A stretch of DNA of 64,000 bases from Erinaceus europaeus (GCF_950295315.1 NC_080175.1:64133353-64197352), one strand, 5' to 3'; shown: positions 11,924-24,089, counted from the stretch's first letter. Notes: a model not told the origin generated them from the letters alone. A program made the numbers and translations.

Positions 11924-12371
11924 CTATAGTAACACTTTTTAAATACTATAATTTGTAAATGAACTTGGAATTTGGGGATCTAGATATATCTGAAATAAGG
12001 AACACTCATCACTTCACTAGGTCACTGATGCTAAATTTGTAACTTGAGTTCTTCTGTTGGCACATAATTCAAACACAAGTAAGCATCCTACTGAGTGAGG
12101 GAATGGGCAAGTTACAAAGCTAGTTTTTATTACTTTCATGAAGTATAAAGAATTTAAAACAGAAAGTATAGTTGATTACTACAGAGTTCTATTGCTTCTA
12201 TCTCTTAAAAGTCACATTTCTGGCATATCACAGAACTTTACCTCCCATCCTTTTTCTTTTGCTCATGTAACATAAGTTCTGGATAATTTCCTTCTCTGTC
12301 TTCTCAATTTTCTGAAAAGAAATGTGTACCTTCTTTAGGTACTTTGCATACTTTACATTTAGTCCCTCTTT
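11924..12371. other. unassigned AT-rich DNA
   Basis: About 450 bases between a SINE and the next L1 fragment with nothing recognisable. Confidence 0.5.
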
Positions 12372-14318
12372 AGAAAACAATTTTATTATTTGTTTATTTA
12401 TTTATTTATTTAGTTTTTTATTTATAAAAAGGAAACATATACTAAACCACAGGATAAGAGGGCTACAACTTCACACAATTCCCACCACCAGAACTCTGTA
12501 TCCGATCCCCTCCTCTGATAGCTTTCCTATTATTTAACCCTCTGGGAGTATGGACCCAAGGGCATTGTGAAATGCAGAAGGTGGGAGGTTTGACTTCTGT
12601 AATTGCTTCCCCACTAAACATGGGCATTGACAGGTCGATCCATTCTCCCAGCCTGTCTTTTGAGTTCCCTGTTCCCTAGTGGGGAAAGGCTCTGGGGAAG
12701 CTGAGCTCCAGGACATTTTGGTGGGATATCTGTCCAGGGAAGTCTGGTGGGCATCATGCTAGCATCTGGAACCTGGTGGTTGAAAATAGAGTTAACATAC
12801 AAAGTTGAACAAATTGTTGAATAATCATGAACCTAAAGGCTGCAATAGTGCAGATGAAGAGTTGGGGGACCCTCCATTTTGTAGATAGCTAGTAGGCATA
12901 TTTTAGTTATACTCCAAAGGGCCTGTGGCTATACTAGTGCTTTTTTTTTTTTTTTTTTTTTTTTGGCCTGAGACTGAAACCTGATATGCAGGTGGATCTA
13001 AATTATTGTCTGGGGAGGTGATGTCATGTCTGGGAAAAGAACCAGAAAGCTGGATCAGGGAAGATAATATCTCCCAAATATGGGAAAGGTGTATAAATAT
13101 TGTTGACTATAAACCCCACCGATTTTATGTGATCTGGGGCCCATATTAAGCTTAGGAGCCTATGTGACCTCAGCATCCCTGTAGATATGAGCTCACATTC
13201 TGTGGTCATAAGTAGGAACTTTCCAAGCTGCCCCAATATTAGGACCCATCTTCCTCAGGTGTAGCATAGAGTATTTTGCCCAACCTCCTTTCGGAGGATG
13301 GAACATTCTCTACTGTTGTTGATCCAAGTTGAGGGCAAGATCCTATGGGGGCCCACAAAGGGGTCTGTTGTGTTGTTCCTGATATAAATTACTGATAATA
13401 ATGGAGAAAGGGATTTATTTGAGGTCCAGGCCTACCATGTCTGTTTGGGAATTTTAGGACTCCCTGATTAGGGCCCAGGCTTATAGAATGGCCTGATAGT
13501 GACTAAAACGTCTGGGAATCTCAGGACTCCCTGATTAGGGCCCAGGCTGATAGAATGGCCTGATAGTGACTAAAGAGGCATCATTAAAGTATGCCAGTCT
13601 CTTGCCCTTATTCAGCTTTTGCAGTTCTTGCTTTGATGAGGTTAGCCTTGGAGTAAGTGAGAGAACTGTAATAGGAAGTAGGTGAGGAGGGTATCTAAGT
13701 CTAAGTAGACACTATTTCATTATGAAATTTTTACTGACTTACTACAGACTATTGTGTATTTTTGCTTTCAGGTAAATATTTTGCCTTTATTTATGGATAC
13801 ATGTGAACATATGCTCTATCTTATGGGACCTGTTCTATATCTATGTTTTAGGATTTTGTTAGGAAATGAACCTCCTGGAATGGAAATTGAGAATACTATG
13901 AAAGGAAGGTCTCACCTAAGTAATGAAGGTGAAGGGTTGACATTCCGTGCTTCACCTCTCTGGACACAGTCTGAAATGAAGCATGCTGAGGTGGTACTCC
14001 TTGAGCTGATTAGATAGGGATCAGGGGATGGAATATCATTTTGTATGAATTGAAAGAAGCATGCTGGAAAGTGAACCCCTCCTAGATGTTCCAGGACTGG
14101 GGGAAATATAAGTTCTATAGAGGAATTGGTAGGATCCTGCTGTCTTAGGGTTTAAGAAGACAATAGATAGTTATTACTATAATCAGGTTACTTAGCAATT
14201 GGGTTAACTTTGAAATATCCCTTTGTCATGCACATCACCATAATTTATGTCCTTTGACATTATTTGTATATATAGCTGTGCCTCCGGTTGCTTCTGTTCT
14301 TGCTAGTCTTATCTTTTT
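12372..14318 (-). mobile_element. L1 3' UTR copy, long subtype, near-complete (U4)
   Basis: The fullest copy of the long L1 3' UTR in the window. From its 3' end at the T/TTTA-rich 12372-12425 it runs through the terminal ~430 bp, a T24-type run at about 12942-12964, the central block (GGATCAGGGAAGATAAT, AGGGCAAGATCCTATGG) and the CTTTCAGGTAAATATTTTGCC block shared with the short subtype, to about 14318. It contains a 67-bp tandem duplication. No ORF2 sequence is attached, so it is a 5'-truncated insertion or a stand-alone relative. Confidence 0.85.
13443..13576. repeat. 67-bp tandem duplication inside the L1 3' UTR
   Basis: The block with AGGACTCCCTGATTAGGGCC occurs at about 13456 and again at about 13523, a period of 67 bp, two copies. 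Neighbouring copies of the family (for example 15608-15665) carry it once, so the duplication is private to this copy. Confidence 0.85.
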
Positions 14319-14329
14319 TTTTTCTTTTC

Positions 14330-15945
14330 TGTTCTTTTTTTAAAATTTTTTATTTATAAAAAGGAAACACTGAGAAACAGGTGGTAGCACAGTGGGTTAA
14401 GTGTACGTGGCGCAAAGCACAAGGACCTGCATAAGGATCCTGGTTTAAGCCTTGGGTCCTCACTTCCAGGGGAGTCTCTTCTTCCCCATCTCTATTGATT
14501 TCTCTCTGTCCTATCCAACAACGATGACAATAATACTACAACAATAAAAAACAACAAAGACAACAAAAAGGGAATAAATAAGTAAATAAATATGTAAAAA
14601 ATAAAAAAATAAAAAGGAAACATTAACAAAACCATAGGATAAGAAGGGTACAGCTTTGCACAATTTTCACCACCAGACCTCCGTATACCAACCCCTCCCC
14701 TGATAGCTTTCCTACTCTTTAACCCTCTGGGAGTATGGACCCAAGATCATTGTGGGATGCACAAGGTGGAAGGTCTGGCTTCTGTAATTGCTTCCTGGCT
14801 GAACATGGGTGTTGACAGGTCGATCCATACTCCCAGCCTGTCACTCTCTTTCCCTAGTTTGGAAGGGCTCTTGGGAAACTGAGCTCCAAGGCACACTGGT
14901 GGAGTTGTCTGTCCAGGGAAGTCTGATGGCATCCTGCTAGCATCTGAAACCTGGTGGCTAAAAAGAGAGTTAACATACAAAGCCAAACAAACTGTTGTAT
15001 AATTATGGACCTAAAGGCTGGAATAGTGCAGGTGAGGCATTGTGAAGGCGGGGGTGGGGGTGTCCTCCATTTTGTTGATAGCTAGTAGGAATATTTTGGT
15101 TATGTTTCAAAGGGCCTGTAGCTATACTACTGTTTTGTTTTTTTTTTCCTGAGCCTGAAATCTGATATGCAGGTAGATGCTAGCTATTGTCTGAGGAGAT
15201 GATGTCACGGCTGGGAAAAGAAAACTGGATCATGGAATAGAGTAGCTCCCTAATATGGGAAATGGGTAAACCCCCTCAATTTGATGTGATCTGGGGCCCA
15301 TAATTATCTTAGGAGCCTGTGTGACCTTTACATCCCTCTAGATTTGAGCTCACATTCTGTGGTCATGTGTAGGAACATTCCATGCTACCCCAATATCAAC
15401 CCATCTTCCTCAGGTGTACCGTAGAGTATGTTGTCCATCCTCCCTTTGGAAGATGGAACATTCTCTACCATTGTTTACCCAGGTTGAGGGCAAGGTCCTA
15501 TGGGGGCCCACAAATGGGTCAATTGTGTTGTTCCTGATAGAGATGACCAAAAACAATGGAGAGAGGGATTTATTCAAGGTCTAGGCCCATCAAGTCTGTT
15601 TGAGAGACTCAGGACTCCCCTTTAGGCCACCAGCTGGTGGAATGGCCTGATAGTGACTAAAAAGTCATCATTAAATTATGCCAGTCTCTTGCCCTTATTC
15701 AGCTTTCACAGTCCTTGCTTTGCTAAGGTTAGCTTTGGAGTGAGAGAACTGTAATAGGAAGTAGGTGAGGAGGGTATCTAAGTCTAAGTGGACAGTATTT
15801 CATTATGAACTTGATACTGACTCACTAAAGATTATTGTGTATTTTTCCTTTCAGGTATATATTTTGCCCTAATTTATAGGTATAATCTTTTAAAAGACTC
15901 AACATATCAAAGACTCAGCCTATGTATTAAAAAATTCAGTCCTAA
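14330..15945 (-). mobile_element. second L1 3' UTR copy, long subtype (U5)
   Basis: Directly follows U4 in the same orientation. Its 3' end is the T-rich 14330-14360, split from the rest by a SINE at 14375-14603. The order of blocks is the same as in U4 down to CTTTCAGGTATATATTTTGCC near 15853; it then jumps to AAAAGACTCAACATATC, losing about 0.4 kb that U4 retains. It ends near 15945 at TTAAAAAATTCAGTCC. Confidence 0.85.
14359..14624 (+). mobile_element. tRNA-derived SINE, type 1, inserted in U5
   Basis: Body about 14375-14608, head AAACAGGTGGTAGCACAGTGGGTTAAG, tail ACAATAAAAAACAACAAAG. The interrupted L1 sequence is duplicated: AAAAAGGAAACACTGA on the left and AAAAAGGAAACATTAA on the right (about 14614). 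The SINE is therefore younger than U5. The core is shortened: the CACCTGCAGGGGAGTC part reads CACTTCCAGGGGAGTC and part of the CT stretch is gone. Confidence 0.88.
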
Positions 15946-17498
15946 GCCCACCTGTTCGGTCCGTGCAGCCAATCACGGCACAGAGCTACTGCTCCACAGA
16001 TTGGCAAAGACTACAGTCAATCATTCCCTAGCCACAAACGCCCCTCCTGAGGGTGGGGGTGGAGAGTCGTGAGTTAGGAATCCAAAAAACCAAAGCGGAT
16101 TTTCAAAGGGAAAGTTTTTCTTTTCACCAAGAATGTCTGTTTTAAGTCTGTACCTTGTCTCCATTAATGTGTGTTAACCCCCTAAGTAACTAAAGGTTGT
16201 TTTAAGTTTTAAATAAGATTCAGTTAAGCTAAATGTGGTGTTAAAGATCCTGACTCATAAAGTTGGCACACCTTTACCAGAGTAAAATATAGGACAGTTT
16301 CGTCCTTCTGATAGCTAATATCAGCATCAATTCATTAGTTAAAAGATTTTCTGAGCTATCTAGGTGTGGTAAAATGCCTCTACAGTCTCTCTCACTCTTG
16401 TGAGAATTGTAAATATTACCAGCACCCCAATACCAACTGCCACTGTTTGTTAATTTGTTAATTCCATGCTTGAAATGGCTTTCTAGTGGCCCAGTCAGTG
16501 TAGAGCAGTGGCCTTGCCAGGAAAAAAGGGTTAAATGTGGTATTCCTGACCTGATAAAAAATTTTCATTTGGCAAATGTGATTCAACAAAATTATTTAGA
16601 GTAAAATGGTCATCTAAAAGAAATGTTAACAGTAAAAATTTATTTTGAACATTTCAGCTATGAGGTTTATCTTAGCTTTTTAAGTTACCCATCCAAATCA
16701 AAGTGAAAGATCAATTAAGTTGTGTACCCACCCTTGTTCATAGCTGCCCTAAGGGTGTAATAGCTTTGTGATAAGCAAAGATCCTAACAAACAAAGTTTA
16801 ACATTTTATTTAAATTGTTTAAGTGATTTAAAAAAAAAAAGCTTTTAAAATACTTTCTCAACTAAACAGGCAAAACTGGTTAGTAAAAGATAACAAAATG
16901 GTTATGTTAATTATTTACATGCCAGAGGCTTTTGCTCTGATAAATGAGGTTTAATTTAAATAAGATATGTAAAAAAAATAAATAAATACATTCTTTTTCC
17001 AAATAAAACATCAAATAAATATGGGGCGGCCTAATGTAGAGCTGTATAGATGTTTTAGCTAACCTTTTTTACATTTTATTCAAGAAGTATGGCCCTGGTT
17101 TCCCTAAAAAAGAACTCTAGATATTAAAACATGAGAGACTAGGTAAAAAGTTAAGAGAGCTTTATATCTGATATAGACAAAAATGTTCCAGTTAAAACTT
17201 TTATTTTAAAACTTGTTAAGAGATTTTTAAATCTTACTCATGAGTTAGTTACTTTTGCTTTTACAGTGACTTACTCCTTCTAATAAAGTTGTTACTGAGA
17301 TAACTCCCCTATTTAGAAAAACTACAAAAATTTAATAAGATTATTGGCTTTATAAAACAACAAATTGACTCCTTGGTATCGAAACCCTTACAAATATATT
17401 ACCACAGACTTGATTTGGCTGACAGAGGCTTGGCTGAACCTGAGGGTGACAGACCTCTTTTAGGAGCTGCATAAAACTCAGACTTATGCATGCCAGCC
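15946..17498. other. unassigned block, possible ERV remnant at its right end
   Basis: About 1.55 kb bounded by L1 sequence on both sides. The left 130 bp is more GC-rich than the rest and has two CCAAT-like words (GCCAATCACGG, and ATTGG at about 15999). The middle is AT-rich and has no open frame. Near the right end, 17335-17466 on the plus strand is open and its translation contains KPLQIYYHRL before a stop, which reminds me of the cytoplasmic tail of retroviral envelope proteins. This is a weak resemblance from memory. A splice-acceptor-like TTTTGCTTTTACAG lies at about 17253. Confidence 0.3.
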
Positions 17499-18249
17499 TT
17501 GTTGTTTAGTTTCCAAATTCTGTGACTTTTAATAATTGTCTGTTGTTAAATGTTAGTTTTACTCCACAGTGGTCTGAGAAGATACTAGGGATGATTTTAA
17601 TGTTCTTGAATTCATTGATGCTGTCTTTGTGGCCTAACATGTCATCTATCCTTGAGTATGTGTTATGTGGATTTGAGAAGAAGGTGTATTCCAGTTTTTT
17701 TGGTGAAGGACTCTGAAAATGTCCAAGAGGTCTAGTCTGTCAATCTCTTCATTCAATTCTCTTGTATCTTTATTGGTTTTCTGCTTTGTTGATCTAAGTG
17801 TGAGAGTGGGGTATTAAAGTCTCCCACTATTATTATATTACTATTGATGTATTTTTGAAATTCCTTCAGTAAGTGCTTGACGTATTTAGATGTTCCCTCA
17901 TTGGGTGCATAGATGTTAATCATTGTTAAGTCTTCTTGGCTGATTGATCCTCTAATCATTATGTAACGGCCTTGCCTATCTTTTATTACTTTATTTAATT
18001 TAAAATCTATCATGTCTGAGATGAGAATGGCTGTTCCTGCCATTTTTTGTGGTCTGTTAGCCTGTATGATAGTTTTCCATCCTTTCACTTTAAGTCTGTG
18101 TTTATCTTGTTGTGACAGATGGGATTCTTGCAAGCAGCATATGATTGGATTATGTTTTCTGATCCATCCCCAACTCTGTGCCTTTTGATGGGTGAGTTTA
18201 AGCCATTGACATTTATTGATATTATGGATTTAATGTATTGTAGTGCCAT
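17499..18249 (-). pseudogene. LINE-1 ORF2 of L1-C, endonuclease part
   Basis: Begins with an ATG at 18249-18247. A block at 18133-17753 reads the middle of the endonuclease domain, with MINIYAPNEGTSKY and GDFNTPLSHLD; in the family the GDFN aspartate and asparagine are catalytic. The reading frame breaks on either side, and the RT and C-terminal domains are missing because the element ends at 17499. Confidence 0.9.
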
Positions 18250-18315
18250 TGTTCTAAAAAATTTTTTTTGTTTGTTTGCTCTGATATATTGCCAGTATTG
18301 TAGTGATGTTCTTGT

Positions 18316-18541
18316 TTATAAGAGGACTTTTAGAAACACTTTCAGGGCTGGTTTGGTGATGGCTGCCTCCTTTAACTGTTGTTTGTCTAAGAAGGTTTTG
18401 ATCCCTCCATCTAGTTTGAATGAAAGTCTAGCAGGATATATTATCCTTGGTTGAAACCCTTTTTCATTCAGGGCTTGATAGATATCTTGCAGTTCTCTTC
18501 TGGCTTTTAAAGTTTGAGTGGAGAAGTCTGCAGATAATCTT
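18316..18541 (-). pseudogene. LINE-1 ORF1 of L1-C, C-terminal part
   Basis: C-terminal RNA-binding region of ORF1, ending at a TAA (18318-18316), 66 bases before the ORF2 start at 18249. It was cut at 18541 by the insertion of L1-B; the N-terminal part is at 26612-27310. Confidence 0.85.
18527..18541. repeat. left target-site duplication of L1-B
   Basis: TCTGCAGATAATCTT, repeated exactly at 26612-26626. It is L1-C ORF1 sequence at both places, and joining the two flanks restores a continuous L1-C. Confidence 0.95.
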
Positions 18542-18560
18542 TTTTTTTTTTTTTTTTTTT

Positions 18561-20226
18561 GCGTTCACTGACTATTTTATTTTATTTATTTTTTTAAGAA
18601 AGGATTAATTAACAAAACCATAGGGTAGGAGGGATACAACTCCCCACAATTCCCACCACCCAATCTCCATAACCCACCACCTTCCCTGATAGCTTTCCCA
18701 TTCTCTATCTCTCTGGGAGCATGGACCCAGGGTCATTGAGGGTTGCAGAAGGTAGAAGGTCTGGCTTCTGTAATTGCTTCCCTGCTGAACGTGGGCATTG
18801 ACTGGTCGGTCCATACTCCCAGTCTGCCTCTCTCTTTCCCTAGTAGGGTGTGTCTCTGGGGAAGCTGAGCTCCAGGACACATTGGTGGGGTCTTCAATCC
18901 AGGGAAGCGTGGCCAGCATCCTGGTGGCATCTGGAACCTGGTGATTGAAAAGAGAGTTAACATACGAAGCCAAACAAATTGTTGAGCAATCATGGACCCA
19001 AGGCTTGGAATAGTGGGAGAGGAAGTGTTAGGGAGGTACTCACTGCAAACTCTAGTGTACTTCTGCTTTCAGGTATATATTTTGCAGTAGTTTATGGATA
19101 TGTGTGAAGATAAGCTCTCTCTCACAGAAACTGGTGTATATCTAGGTTATGGGACTCTGTTAAATAGTGAACCACTGGGAGTCGGGCTGTAGCACGGCGG
19201 GTTAAGCGCAGGTGGCGCAAAGCACAAGGACTGGCATAAGGATCCCGGTTCGAACCCTGGCTCCCCACCTGCAGGAGAGTCGCTTCACAGGCGTTGAAGC
19301 AGGTCTGCAGGTGTCTATCTTTCTATCCTCCTCTCTGTCTTCCCCTCCTCTCTCCATTTCTCTGTGTCCTATCAAACAAATATGACAACAACAATAATAA
19401 ATACAACAATAAAACAACAAGGGCAACAAAAGGAAATAAATAAAGAAAATAAATATTAAAAAAAAAGAAAGTGAACCACCTGAGATGAAATTAGAGTGTA
19501 CTATAAAAGGATAGGTCTCACCCGAGTAATGAAGCTGAAGGATTGTCATTCCACACGTGAAGTCTCTGGATATAGTCTGAAGTGAAGCATGTTGAGGTGG
19601 CAATCGTTGTGTTGGTTAGGTTGTGATCGGCGGATGCAATATTATTTGATATGGATTGGGAGAGGCATACGGGAAAGAGGGCCCTATCCAAGGGTTCCAG
19701 GACTGGGGGAAGTAGGGGCTCGATAGTGGAGATGTGAGGTTCCTGCTGTCTTAGGGTTCAAAAAGACAATTGATAGTCAATGTTATCATCACATTATTTG
19801 GTAATTGGGTTAACTTTGAAAAGTCCTTTTGTTATGGTTTGCTGTACAGTACACAGTATCTTGTATATAGCTGTGCTATTGGATGCTTCTGATCTACTTG
19901 GTCTAGGCTTTTGAGAGAGTCCGCATATCTAATACACAGCCTATATATTAAAAAGATTCAGTTTGTGTTTTGAAAAACTTTGAGACATACAATTGATTTT
20001 CCCCCTCTCATATTAATTAGTGATTTATATGTCTACATTTTGCTAGGAGTGTACATAAACACCATTCCCAGCACCAAAAGACTGTGACCCATCCCTCCCA
20101 CCCACTCTCACCCCCCACTTTCCCAGGAAGCTGCATGTCTACCCCTCACCACAGAGTTTTTACTTTGGTTCCCTACTTACAATTTGGTAAGGTCCTACTT
20201 TTAGTTTCCCTTTCAGATCTTCTTAG
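18561..20226 (-). repeat. 3' UTR of L1-B (short subtype)
   Basis: Starts after the tail and reaches the ORF2 stop. It has the same shortened layout as L1-A, lacking the ~0.9 kb middle present at 12372-14318. It is interrupted by a SINE at 19176-19469. The terminal part 18605-18973 is open on the minus strand for 122 codons. Confidence 0.88.
19166..19479 (+). mobile_element. tRNA-derived SINE, type 1, inserted in the L1-B 3' UTR
   Basis: Body 19176-19469, a well preserved copy: head GGGAGTCGGGCTGTAGCACG, A-box CGGGTTAAGCGC, B-box GGTTCGAACCC, core CACCTGCAGGAGAGTCGC, tail with AACAACAAGGGCAACAAAAG. TSD AGTGAACCAC at 19166-19175 and 19470-19479. It postdates L1-B, and good preservation of the boxes fits a young insertion. 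Confidence 0.95.
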
Positions 20227-23200
20227 TTAACTTCTGTCGATGAGTGGGATCATCCCATACTCATCTTTATCTTTCTGACTTAGCTCACTTAACATAATTC
20301 CTTCTATCTCTGTCCAAGATGGGTCAGAGAAGGTGGGTTCATTGTTCTTGATAGCTGCATAGTATTCCGTTGTGTATATATACCACAGCTTTCTCAGCCA
20401 CTCATCTGTTGTTGGGCACCTGGGTTGCTTCCAGGTTTTAGCTATTATGAATTGTGCTGCTATGAACATAGGAGTACACACCTCTTTTTGGATGGGTGTT
20501 ATGGAGTCCTTGGGTTATAACCCCAGGAGAGGAATTACTGGATCATATGGAAGGTCTATGTCTAGCCTTCTGAGAGTTTTCCAGACTGCTCTCCATAGAG
20601 GTGTACCAATTTACATTCCCACCAGCAATGTAAAAGGGTTCCTCTGTCCCCACATCCTCTCCAGCTTTGTTGCTGTTGTCCTTTTTGATGTATGCCATTC
20701 TTACAGGAGTGAGGTGGTATCTTAGTGTTGTCTTAATTTGCATTTCTCTGACGATCAGTGACCTAGAGCAGTTTTTCATATGTTTGTTAGCCTTTTGGAT
20801 CTCCTCTGTAGTGAATGTTTTGTTCATATCCTCTGCCCATTTTTGGATGGGGTCATTTGCTTTTTTGGTGCTAAGTTTGCTGAACTCTTTATATATTTTG
20901 GTGATTAGTTTTTTGTCTGATGGAACCATATGAAGATCTTCTCCCATTCTGTGAGGGGTCTCTCTGTTTGTTTAATAGTTTCTTTGGATGTGCAGAAGCT
21001 TTTCAATTTGATGTAGTCCCATTGGTTTGTTTCTGCTTTAGTCTTCCTTGCAATTGGGTTTGATTCATCAAAGATGTCCTTGAGGTGTAGGTGGGAAACT
21101 GTTTTACCAATGTTTTCCTCTATTTGATTGTTTATGGTCTGACATCTTGGTCTTTGATCCATTCTAGTTGGTTTTTGTTTCTGGTGAGATAAAGTGGTTC
21201 AATTTCATTCTTCTGCATGTTACAACCCACTTTTCCCAGCACCATTTATTGAAGAGAACCTCCTTTTTCCATTTAATGCTTTGGGCCCCCTTATCAAAGA
21301 TTAGATGTCCATAGGTGTAGGGATTTATTTGTGGGCTTTCAATTCTGTTCCACTGGTCTGTGTGCCTATTTTTGTTCCAGTACCATGCTGTTTTGATGAT
21401 GATGGCTTTATAAGATAGTTTAAGGTCTGGGAGTGTGATGACTCCATTTATGTTTCTTTTCCTCAAGATGGTTATGGCAATTCTAGGTGTTTTCATGTTC
21501 CATATAAATGCTTGTAGTGTTTGTTCTATTCTCTTAAAGAAACTTGGTGGAACTTTGATGGGTATTGCATTAAATTTGTATATGGCTCTGGGGAGAATAT
21601 TCATTTTGATGATATTTATTCTTCCAATCCATGAGCATGGGATATCTTTCCATTTCTTGGTATCAGTTTCTATTTCCTTGAGTAGCGACTCATAGTTTTG
21701 AGCATACAAGTCTTTCACTTCTTTGGTCAACTTTATTCCTAGGAATTGGATTGATTTTGCTGAAACAGTAAATGGGAGTGATTTCTGGATGTCTTCTTCT
21801 TCACTTTTAGTGTTTGAATAAAGAAATGCCACTGATTTTTGTACATTGATTTTGTAGCCTGATACTTTGCTATATTGCCTAATAATTTCCAGTAATTTTC
21901 TGCTGGATTCTTTGGGTCTTTCTATGTATATTATCATATCATCTGCAAATAGTGAGAGCTTGACTTCTTCCCTTCCAATCTGTATACCTTTTATTTCTTT
22001 CTCTTGCCTGATTGCTATGGCAAGAACTTCCTATACTATGTTGAAGAGTAACGGTGACAGTGGACAGCCCTGTCTTGTCCCCGATTTGAGGGGGAATGCT
22101 TTCAGCTCTTGTCCATTGAGTATCATGTTGGATGTAGGTTTGCTATATATAGATTCCACTATCTGGAGGAATTTCCCATCTATTCCCATTTTTTGTAGAG
22201 TTTTGAACATGAATGGGTGTTGGATTTTGTCAAAGGCTTTCTCTGCATCTAATGAGATAATCATGTGGTTTTTGGTTTTGCTTTTATTGATCTGGTGAAT
22301 GACATTGATTGACTTATGGATGTTGAACCAGCCTTGCATTCCTGGGATGAATCCCACTTGGTCATGATGAACAATCTTTTTGATATGTTGCTATATCCGG
22401 TTGGCCAAGATCTTGTTTAATATTTTGGCATCTATGTTCATCAGAGATATTGGTATGTAGTTTTCCTTTTTTGTTCTGTCACTATCAGGTTTTGGTATTA
22501 TGGTGATGTTGCCTACATAGAAGGTGGAAGGGAGTATTCATGTTTCTTTAGTCTTATGGAATAGCATAAGAAGTATGGGTATTAACTGTTTCCTGAAACT
22601 TTTGTAGAATTCGTTTGTGAAGCCATCTGGTCCAGGACTTTTGTTGTTGGGGAGATTCTTAATAACGGTTTCAATTTCTTTGTCTGTGATTGGTGTATTT
22701 AGATTTTGTAGTTCTTCTTGGTTCAGCTTTGGAAGGGCATATGTTTCTAGGAATTGTTCCATTTCTTCCAGATTCTCTAGCTTGGTGGCATATAGTTCTG
22801 TATAGAAGTTTCGCAGGATTCTCTGGATTTCTGTAGTGTCAGTTGTGATATCTCCTCCATTATTTACAATTCTATTAATTTGAGTCTTCTCTTTTTTGTT
22901 TGGTGAGTCTAGCTAGGGGTTTGTCAATTTTGTTTAATCTTTCAAAGAACCAACATTTGGCTTCATTGATCTTTTGTATGGTTCTTTTATTTTCGATGTT
23001 GTTTATTTCTGCTCTAACTTTAGTGTTTCTGTCCTTCTGCATACTTTAGGGCTCCTTTTTCCTTTCCTCTAAGTCCTTGAGGTGTGCAGTATGGTCGTTC
23101 ATTTGAGCTTCCTCTTGGTGTTTAATATGTGATTCTATGGCTATGAGTTTCCCTCTCAGTACTGCTTTAGCTGTGTCCCAAATATTTTGATAGGTTATGT

Positions 23201-24030
23201 CTCCATTTTCATTTGTTTCCAGGAACATTTGAATTTCCTGCTTGAATGAGTCTCTGACCCAGTGCTTCTTAAGGAGTATGTTTTTTAGTTTCCAAATTCT
23301 GTGACTTTTAATAACTTTCTGTTTGTTGCTAAATGTTAGTTTTACTTGACTGTGGTCTGAGAAGATACTTGGGATGATTTCAATGTTCTTGAATTTATTG
23401 ATGCTGTCTTTGTGGCCTAACATGTTGTCTATCCTTGATTATGTGTTATGTGGATTTGAAAAGAAGGTGTATTCCAGTTTTTTGGGGTGGAGGAGTCTGA
23501 AAATGTCCAAGAGGTCTAGTCTGTCAATCTCTTCATTCAATTCTTTTGTATCTTTATTCGTTTTCTGCTTTGCTGATCTACGTGTGAGAGTGGTGTATTG
23601 AAGTCTCCCACTATTATCGTATTACTATTGATGTTTTTTTGAAATTCCTTCAGTAAGTGCTTGACGTATTTAGATGTTTCCTCATTGGGTGCATAGATGT
23701 TAATCATTGTTAAGTCTTGGCTGATTGATCCTCTAATCATAATGTAATGTTCTTGCCAATCTTTTATTAATTTATTTAATTAAAATCTATCGTGTCTGAG
23801 ATGAGAATGACTGTTCCTGCCCTTTTTTGTGGTCCGTTAGCCTGTATGATAGTTTTCCATCCTTTCACTTTAATTCTGTGTTTATCTTGTTGTGCCAGTT
23901 GGGATTCTTGCAAGCAACATATGGCTGGGTTATGTTTTCTGATCCATTCCCCTACCCTGTGCCTTTTGCTGGGTGAGTTAAAGCCATTGATGTTTACTGA
24001 TATTATGGATTTAATGTATTGTAATGCCAT
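20227..24030 (-). pseudogene. LINE-1 ORF2 of L1-B (endonuclease, RT, cysteine-rich C-terminus), broken
   Basis: Start ATG 24030-24028, stop TAA 20229-20227, about 1268 codons, close to the family's ~1275. Endonuclease: SVNINGFNS and CCLQES near the start, YAPNEETSKY and GDFNTPLS (23740-23537), IFSDHSQVKLTF (about 23360). RT: NNKSPGPDGFTNEFY (about 22640), [16 protein letters not shown] (about 22240), catalytic FADD at 21949-21938. The longest intact block is 21937-21164 (257 residues, right after FADD). Several frameshifts and stops separate the blocks, for example around 23760, 22470-22530 and 21162. Catalytic motifs survive, so inactivation is by scattered small lesions. Confidence 0.95.
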
Positions 24031-24089
24031 TGTTCAAAAAAAAATTTGTTTGCTCTGATATATTGCCAGTATTAAAGTGATGTTCTTGT

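Larger units (their letters stand above)
17499..18541 (-). mobile_element. LINE-1 copy L1-C, left part (3'-truncated)
   Basis: Minus-strand L1 covering the start of ORF2 and the end of ORF1, continuous in L1 coordinates with 26612-28330 on the other side of L1-B. Its left edge lies within the endonuclease region (AGTTTCCAAATTCTGTGAC), so it lacks its own 3' half. That is not what incomplete reverse transcription gives and points to a later deletion or rearrangement. Confidence 0.93.
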
